NCBI GenBank assembly: GCA_017379895.1 | Contig: JAFNVH010000031.1 | Coordinates: forward strand, 1-36,322 | Source of the DNA: Rikenellaceae bacterium | GTDB taxonomy: Bacteria > Bacteroidota > Bacteroidia > Bacteroidales > Rikenellaceae | Length of the DNA stretch: 36,322 bases | Direction of reading: 5' to 3' | Shown: in pieces, positions 31,785 to 36,322 of the stretch | How positions within the stretch are numbered: the first letter of the stretch is position 1 | Layout: the number at the start of each line of letters is the position of its first letter | Made by a program: the position numbers and the translations under genes | Notes under the pieces: generated by a model | Seen by the model: only the letters and a program-made list of their open reading frames with translations | What the model was told of the DNA's origin: nothing | Database searches by the model: none

Positions 31785-31815
31785 TCGAAGTTAGACACGT
31801 TAAAAACCCCGAGCT

Positions 31816-32559
31816 ATGAACCGACGCGAGATGTTGAAAGCAACCGGAACGCTCCTTGCCGGAGCGACACTATTTGGTGCTGAGGCGTTTGCAACCGAGC
31901 CGAGCACCCCGACAACAACCAAAAAGGCACTGATCATCGGTGCTCACCCCGACGACCCCGAGAATGTGGGCGGCACGATGCGCCTACTGCGCGAGGCGGG
32001 TTGGGAGGTTGTGGCGGTCTATATGACTCGCGGTCAGGCGGGCATTACGGGCAAGAGCCACGACGAGGCGGCCGCGATTCGCACCGCCGAGGCCGAGGAG
32101 GCGTGTCGAATTCTCGACGTGCGACCAATATTTATGACCCAGATTGACGGTAGCGCCGAGATCAACAAGGAGCGCTATGTCGAGATGCGCGAGGTGATTG
32201 CTGCCGAGAGCCCCGATCTGGTGATCACGCATTGGCCTATCGACGGTCACCCTGATCATCGCGTCTGCTCGATGTTGGTTTATGATGCGTGGCGCAGGCT
32301 CGGTTACAGCTTTGAGCTCTACTATTTCGAAACGATGACAGGCACGCAGACACAATATTTCCACCCGACCGATTATGTTGATATCGGGGCAGTTGCAGAG
32401 CGCAAGCACAAAGCCTACTTCGCGCACGTCAGCCAAAATACGACCAAGTCGTTTGCCAGCTATCACGACCGCGTCGAGAAGTTCCGCGGCAGGGAGTTCA
32501 ACTGCGACCGCGCCGAGGCATTTATCCACCTGCGACGTAGCAATAACGACATTTTTTAG
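31816..32559 (+). CDS. PIG-L family deacetylase, probable Tat-exported
   Basis: A 247-residue zinc-dependent de-N-acetylase of the LmbE/PIG-L family, which acts on N-acetylglucosamine-type groups. The N-terminus MNRREMLKATGTLLAGATLFGAEAFA has two Arg followed by a hydrophobic stretch, resembling a twin-arginine signal. The metal motif is HPDD (H44, D46, D47) and the second ligand motif is DGHPDHR (H145, H148). QAGITGKSHDEAAAIRTAEAEEAC is typical of the family. Export would place it in the periplasm. It has its own promoter; its 3' end faces the YD-repeat gene 39 nt away, with no obvious terminator between them. Confidence 0.9.
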   Translation: MNRREMLKATGTLLAGATLFGAEAFATEPSTPTTTKKALIIGAHPDDPENVGGTMRLLREAGWEVVAVYMTRGQAGITGKSHDEAAAIRTAEAEEACRILDVRPIFMTQIDGSAEINKERYVEMREVIAAESPDLVITHWPIDGHPDHRVCSMLVYDAWRRLGYSFELYYFETMTGTQTQYFHPTDYVDIGAVAERKHKAYFAHVSQNTTKSFASYHDRVEKFRGREFNCDRAEAFIHLRRSNNDIF

Positions 32560-32598
32560 CGGGGCAGCTCGCGTGATGTGCCGACCGACCGTCGAGAA

Positions 32599-33642
32599 CT
32601 ATTCGTAGTAGACGATCTCGCGGACGGTAATCCAATTTGGGCGGAACTTGCCGTCGATCTCTTTGAGGTTGATTCGCTTGATCCAATTACCCTGCTCATC
32701 ATATTCGTATTGAGTGGCCAACGATTCAACAAGACGTGTCGTGTCGTTTTGGGTGTAATAGAGTCGATATCTGGTGCAGTTGTCCCACTCATCAAATTCG
32801 CGCTCGACTTTGATATCGGTCGATTTGTTATGAGAGAGTGAGAGCGATTCGATCTTGTTGCCACGCTCGTCGTAGCGGTAGATGCCCATTCTTCGGGAGA
32901 ATTCGTTGCCTGATGACATAATGATGTAACCTTTTTGGGGTTTAGCACTGCTGCGCGGGATTCTCTTTTTGCGGATAAGGTTGCCTCGATCGTCGTATGT
33001 CATCTTGGTGATCCCTTTGACCTCGCCCAAGTTATTGATTGTAATCTCTTTGGAGCATTGACCCGCCGCATTGTACTTGTAGCGCGTCTGCGGATAGGGT
33101 GTCAACTCCTTGTGCGATGCGGGAGCGCTGTAGCGAGATTGATGCGCGACCTTTTGCCCTTTTCGATTGTACTTGTAGCGATTGTAGCTAATCTTGCGCC
33201 CATCGGTGCGCAGGTCGTAACTCTCGGTCAGTAGACCTCGGTCGTCGTAAGTGTAATAGACAATGTGTGAATATCTTGCCGAATCATTGTGATATATCGT
33301 GCGACGCTCGGTGCAGTTGCCGCGCTCGTTATACACGTAATATACGTCGCACTCTTTGCGAGCTGACTTGCTCTCAGCGCGATGGGGTGTGCGGAAGAAG
33401 ACCTCCTGCACCACATCGCCCGCGCGGTTGAATTCATAGAGCGACATCGTGTAGGCGTGATTGGCAGTGTCGGGCACCAGTGCGCCGTCGTGCTCGGAAA
33501 AGGTCGAGGAGTAGTGCCTCATCTGCTTCACAGCACCACGCAGCGGGTAGTGGTCGTAACCGTTGCGCATCGTGGCGGGCTGGTGGGCAGTCGCGGTGGC
33601 AAAGGCCAAAATCGCAATAATATGAAGAGCAAGCCGTTTCAT
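32599..33642 (-). CDS. Secreted YD/RHS-like repeat protein
   Basis: 347 residues. Signal peptide MKRLALHIIAILAFATATAHQ, so periplasmic or secreted. At least nine repeats of the type Y-x-Y/F-[DN]-x-x-G-x occur, beginning near residues 69, 102, 131, 157, 188, 215, 255, 283 and 312, for example YVYNERGNCTER, MTYDDRGNLIRK and YEYDEQGNWIKR. These resemble the YD repeats of RHS proteins, but there is no toxin domain and no RHS core, so the protein is likely a beta-rich binding or structural protein. Function unknown. Transcribed divergently from purD. Confidence 0.85.
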   Translation of the reverse strand: MKRLALHIIAILAFATATAHQPATMRNGYDHYPLRGAVKQMRHYSSTFSEHDGALVPDTANHAYTMSLYEFNRAGDVVQEVFFRTPHRAESKSARKECDVYYVYNERGNCTERRTIYHNDSARYSHIVYYTYDDRGLLTESYDLRTDGRKISYNRYKYNRKGQKVAHQSRYSAPASHKELTPYPQTRYKYNAAGQCSKEITINNLGEVKGITKMTYDDRGNLIRKKRIPRSSAKPQKGYIIMSSGNEFSRRMGIYRYDERGNKIESLSLSHNKSTDIKVEREFDEWDNCTRYRLYYTQNDTTRLVESLATQYEYDEQGNWIKRINLKEIDGKFRPNWITVREIVYYE

Positions 33643-33665
33643 AACTCGGAACGTTTAGTGTATCG

Positions 33666-33673
33666 CAAATATA
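33666..33673 (-). promoter_or_regulatory. YD-repeat gene -7 box
   Basis: On the minus strand TATATTTG is a perfect -7 element about 24 nt before the ATG. The -33 element is unclear. It lies back to back with the purD promoter. Confidence 0.5.
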
Positions 33674-33682
33674 TAAAAATAT

Positions 33683-33713
33683 TTTGGTAGAACGAGAATA
33701 ATTGGTATCTTTG
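33683..33713 (+). promoter_or_regulatory. purD promoter
   Basis: TTTG (33683-33686), 19 bp, TATCTTTG (33706-33713). A full consensus match, 23 nt before the ATG. No purine riboswitch fold fits in so short a leader. Confidence 0.85.
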
Positions 33714-33736
33714 TCCAAACAGAGAAATTCAAAAAT

Positions 33737-35047
33737 ATGAAATTGCCTCAAAACGTAAATGTCTTATTGCTCGGTTCGGGCGGACGCGAGCACGCTTTTG
33801 CTCACTGCATTGCACGCAGCCCCCGCACCTCAAATCTGTATATCGCACCGGGTAATGCCGGTACGGCGCTTGAAGGTACGAACGTCGATCTGTCGCCGAA
33901 CGATTTCGGTACGATCAAGCAGTTCGTACTGCGTAACAACATCAACCTTGTGGTCGTGGGTCCCGAAGATCCGCTGGTGAATGGTGTGGTCGATTTCTTC
34001 CACAGCGACAGCGAGATCTATCACATTCCCGTGATCGGTCCTTCGGGCGAGGGTGCCCGTTTGGAGGGTAGCAAGGAGTATGCTAAGGCATTTATGATGC
34101 GCCACAACGTGCCCACCGCAGCCTACCGTTCGTTCGGTAAGGGTGAGGTCGAGCAGGCTGTGGAGTTCCTGAGCACGCTGCGTCCCCCCTACGTGTTGAA
34201 GGCCGACGGTCTGGCAGCAGGTAAGGGTGTGGTGATCCTCAATGAGTTGGAGGAGGCACGTCGCGAGTTGGAGCAGATGTTCGACGGTAAGTTCGGTAAG
34301 GCGGGTGCTCGCGTGGTGATCGAGGAGTATCTGAGCGGTATCGAGTGCTCGGTGTTCGTTGCAACCGACGGCAAGAACTATAAGATCCTGCCCGTAGCTA
34401 AGGACTACAAGCGTATCGGCGAGGGCGACACAGGTCTCAATACAGGCGGTATGGGTGCGGTTTCGCCCGTTCCGTTTGCCGACGAGGAGTTTATGCGCAA
34501 GGTTGAGGAGCGTATTGTACGCCCGACTGTCGCAGGTTTGGAAACTGACAAGATTGACTATCACGGCTTTGTGTTCATCGGTCTGATGAACTGCGGCGGC
34601 GACCCCTATGTAATCGAGTATAACGTGCGTATGGGCGATCCCGAGACGGAGGTTGTGCTGCCTCGTATCGAGAGCGACATAATGGAGCTCTTCGAGGGTA
34701 TTGCATTTAGTCAGCTCGACGAGTGCGATCTGCGTATCGACCCCCGCACAGCAGTGACCGTAGTGTGCGTTTCGGGCGGCTATCCCGAGGCATACGAGAA
34801 GGGTAAGGAGATCACCGGTTTGGAGCTTCCTACACCCGAGGGCACGAAGGTTTATCACGCAGGTACGGCTGCTAAGGCTGGCGTAACGCTCACTTCGGGC
34901 GGTCGCGTGCTGGCTGTAACCTCGCTCGCTGAGGATATTCCGTCGGCGCTGGCGAAGAGCTACGGCACCATCGAGCAGATCAATTACGAGGGTAAGTACT
35001 GCCGTCGTGACATCGGTCAGGACGTGATGCGCTACACGAAGGAGTAA
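33737..35047 (+). CDS. purD: Phosphoribosylamine-glycine ligase
   Basis: ATP-grasp enzyme of purine synthesis, making glycinamide ribonucleotide from phosphoribosylamine and glycine. 436 residues. N-terminal LLGSGGREHAFA, APGNAGTA, and the ATP-grasp elements VLKADGLAAGKGVVI, YLSGIECSVF, DYKRIGEGDTGLNTGGMGAVSP and EYNVRMGDPETEVVLPR are all present. Codon use is biased like that of pgk. Own promoter and own terminator. Confidence 0.97.
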   Translation: MKLPQNVNVLLLGSGGREHAFAHCIARSPRTSNLYIAPGNAGTALEGTNVDLSPNDFGTIKQFVLRNNINLVVVGPEDPLVNGVVDFFHSDSEIYHIPVIGPSGEGARLEGSKEYAKAFMMRHNVPTAAYRSFGKGEVEQAVEFLSTLRPPYVLKADGLAAGKGVVILNELEEARRELEQMFDGKFGKAGARVVIEEYLSGIECSVFVATDGKNYKILPVAKDYKRIGEGDTGLNTGGMGAVSPVPFADEEFMRKVEERIVRPTVAGLETDKIDYHGFVFIGLMNCGGDPYVIEYNVRMGDPETEVVLPRIESDIMELFEGIAFSQLDECDLRIDPRTAVTVVCVSGGYPEAYEKGKEITGLELPTPEGTKVYHAGTAAKAGVTLTSGGRVLAVTSLAEDIPSALAKSYGTIEQINYEGKYCRRDIGQDVMRYTKE

Positions 35048-35073
35048 CGCCCGAGAATACTAATTAGATTAAG

Positions 35074-35117
35074 GCGGTTCGTTGGTTACGGTTAAAGTGA
35101 TGAATGAGCCGCTTTTT
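35074..35117 (+). terminator. Terminator of purD
   Basis: GCGGTTC (35074-35080) pairs with GAGCCGC (35106-35112), one G-U, with a 25-nt loop, followed by TTTTT. The long loop makes it moderate in strength. Confidence 0.6.
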
Positions 35118-35140
35118 CATTTCGAGAGAATAGTTGTACT

Positions 35141-36124
35141 TTGGCCATTAAGATCGACATAACGCGCCAACCGCTGCTGTTGGCATTGGCAACGTCGCTT
35201 GCGCTGACTGTGTTGGGACTCTCGTTCCGACTACCGTTCAACGTGCCGCTGCCCGAGGTGTCGATCGAAACACCGCTTGGTGCCTTGCTGGCTGGGTTCC
35301 AGCGCTCGCACCACGTGTGGTCGGTCGTGGCGGTATTCCTGACGGCAATCACCTCGGCCTATCTGGTTACGCGCTCCTCGGTGCGCCACAACCTCTACAC
35401 GCGCCGAACATATATTGCAATGGTGATGTTCTCGCTCTGCACCTGCTGCCTTTTCGGGTGCGAGGAGTGGCTGCGTAGTTGGGCAACATTGCTCGCTCTG
35501 CAACTCGCTTGCCGCAACTTCGAGTCGGGATTCCGTCGCAGCTACGCCTTTGGCGAGATGTTCCGCGGAGCATTCTTCCTGGGTCTCGTGCCTCTGCTCT
35601 ATGCCCCTGCGGCGACGGTGCTGGTGTCGCTGCCTCTGATGATCTTCCTCTTCCATCGCCCTGTGCGCGAGGTGCCTGTGATCGTTGTTGGTGCCTGCCT
35701 GCCGCTGGCTATCAGCTCGTATGTGTGGTGGGGAATGGGATACGAACTCGGCTATGTCGCCGAGCGTACCATCGCAGCCGCAACCGCCGAATCGGGTTAC
35801 TCGCTTTTTGGCGGTGCGCAACTCTTCGACCTTCTGGCTATGGGTGCGGTGCTGTTCGTGGTGTTGATGTCGCTGGGCGTCTATATGATCGAACTCGGTG
35901 CACTCAAATTCAAGGCACGACGCATCCACGTCTTCTATATCTCGATCGCAGTGCTGACCCTCACGTCGTCGTTGGCCGCGGGATCGGATTGCTGCACGTG
36001 GTTGCTGCTGTCGTTGCCGATCGCGGTGTTGATGCCGTTGCTGTTTGTTCGCACCGAGGCACGCTTATCGATGGTGGCCTATTTGATGCTTGTGACATTT
36101 GCGGTACTTTCTTTGATCGGATAA
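35141..36124 (+). CDS. Polytopic membrane protein, possibly DUF6427-like
   Basis: A 327-residue, very hydrophobic protein with about eight to ten membrane helices and no soluble domain. The N-terminus AIKIDITRQPLLLALATSLALTVLGL leads into helix 1. The general layout recalls Bacteroidota DUF6427 proteins, but no family motif can be pointed out with confidence. No ATG is usable: an in-frame TGA lies at 35105-35107 and the only early start is a TTG at 35141, directly in a TACTTTGG sequence that is also a near -7 box. A later start, such as TTG in the first helix, is possible. The function is unknown. Followed by tRNA-Leu. Confidence 0.7.
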   Translation: MAIKIDITRQPLLLALATSLALTVLGLSFRLPFNVPLPEVSIETPLGALLAGFQRSHHVWSVVAVFLTAITSAYLVTRSSVRHNLYTRRTYIAMVMFSLCTCCLFGCEEWLRSWATLLALQLACRNFESGFRRSYAFGEMFRGAFFLGLVPLLYAPAATVLVSLPLMIFLFHRPVREVPVIVVGACLPLAISSYVWWGMGYELGYVAERTIAAATAESGYSLFGGAQLFDLLAMGAVLFVVLMSLGVYMIELGALKFKARRIHVFYISIAVLTLTSSLAAGSDCCTWLLLSLPIAVLMPLLFVRTEARLSMVAYLMLVTFAVLSLIG

Positions 36125-36135
36125 ATGAGTGCAAT

Positions 36136-36167
36136 TTTGAAGATTCAAAAAATATTTTATATCTTTG
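36136..36167 (+). promoter_or_regulatory. tRNA-Leu promoter
   Basis: TTTG (36136-36139), 20 bp, TATCTTTG (36160-36167). A full consensus match, 14 nt before the mature tRNA 5' end, so the precursor leader is very short. Confidence 0.85.
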
Positions 36168-36181
36168 CACGACCTAACCAG

Positions 36182-36263
36182 GCGGATATGGTGTAATTGG
36201 TAGCCACGTCAGACTTAGGATCTGATGCCGAGAGGCGTGGGGGTTCGAGTCCCTTTATCCGCA
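36182..36263 (+). tRNA. tRNA-Leu (anticodon UAG)
   Basis: Acceptor stem GCGGATA (36182-36188) with TATCCGC (36256-36262), discriminator A at 36263. Anticodon stem TCAGA/TCTGA encloses CTTAGGA, giving anticodon TAG (36216-36218) for CUN leucine codons. A long variable arm (GCC-GAGA-GGC) is typical of class II tRNA-Leu. T arm with TTCGAGT. The 3' CCA is not encoded, so it must be added afterwards. Confidence 0.97.
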
Positions 36264-36275
36264 CATCTTAAAATT

Positions 36276-36314
36276 TGAGGAGAAATTTTCGGATTTCTCC
36301 TCATTTTTATTTTT
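36276..36314 (+). terminator. Terminator of tRNA-Leu
   Basis: TGAGGAGAAAT (36276-36286) pairs perfectly with ATTTCTCCTCA (36293-36303), followed by TTTTTATTTTTAT. Very strong. Confidence 0.93.
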
Positions 36315-36322
36315 ATAACTAT

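Noticed and set aside
32560..32598. Terminator between the PIG-L and YD-repeat genes
   Set aside because: The 39-bp convergent gap has no stem followed by a T run on either strand.
33714..33736. Purine riboswitch ahead of purD
   Set aside because: Only about 20 nt separate the -7 box and the start codon, too short for an aptamer.

Overview
The window looks like chromosomal DNA of a Bacteroidota bacterium, most likely an Alistipes/Rikenellaceae-type gut organism. This rests on three things: the gene families present (DUF3098 beside ftsX and uppP, DUF3467, DUF4271 beside hemD, a FucP-family sugar symporter, a YfhO-family membrane protein); repeated promoters of the Bacteroidota type (TTTG, 18-20 bp, TAnnTTTG); and fairly GC-rich coding DNA between AT-rich intergenic gaps. 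The genus is an inference. Almost everything is core chromosome; no phage, insertion sequence, CRISPR array or plasmid function was seen.

Layout. 1-4169 (minus): an envelope operon, yfhO-like > ftsX > DUF3098 > uppP (cut by the window edge). 4271-6616 (plus): a long-chain polyprenyl diphosphate synthase and a FucP-like MFS symporter. 6707-10287 (minus): murA, carrying Asp in place of the active-site Cys, then a kbl > lrp-like > queD operon. 10288-10700: the longest gap without a gene; it holds the kbl and pgk promoters and a small imperfect inverted repeat. 10701-14077 (plus): pgk and an M13 metallopeptidase lipoprotein. 14147-14562 (plus): the RNase P RNA gene rnpB with its own promoter and terminator. 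14683-16888 (minus): rpmH (L34), a DUF3467 protein and a MATE exporter.

16994-25226 (minus) is a tightly packed ten-gene run: LysE-type exporter > cmk > ispH > small membrane protein > S41 protease > histidine kinase > DUF4271 > hemD > rnpA > yidD. A terminator-like hairpin stands just before rnpA. 25227-26793 is a clearly AT-rich island with one lipoprotein carrying a DUF2135-like domain, the best candidate for accessory DNA. 26818-29700 (plus): lnt and folC. 29911-31002 (plus): a CE2-type SGNH esterase lipoprotein. 31087-31656 (minus): tdk. 31816-32559 (plus): a PIG-L deacetylase. 32599-33642 (minus): a secreted YD-repeat protein. 33737-36124 (plus): purD and a polytopic membrane protein. 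36182-36263 (plus): tRNA-Leu(UAG).

Functionally the window is weighted to the cell envelope: lipid carrier synthesis and recycling (polyprenyl synthase, IspH, UppP), peptidoglycan (MurA, FtsX), lipoprotein maturation (Lnt), membrane protein insertion (YidD) and periplasmic proteolysis (S41, M13). Both RNase P subunits lie within 3.5 kb of each other, with rpmH and yidD. No obviously new multi-gene system stands out. The points most worth following are the AT-rich lipoprotein island, the Cys-to-Asp MurA, the Lys/Thr-rich tail on HemD, the hairpin in front of rnpA, and the protease/orphan kinase/unknown-membrane-protein block in the ten-gene run.
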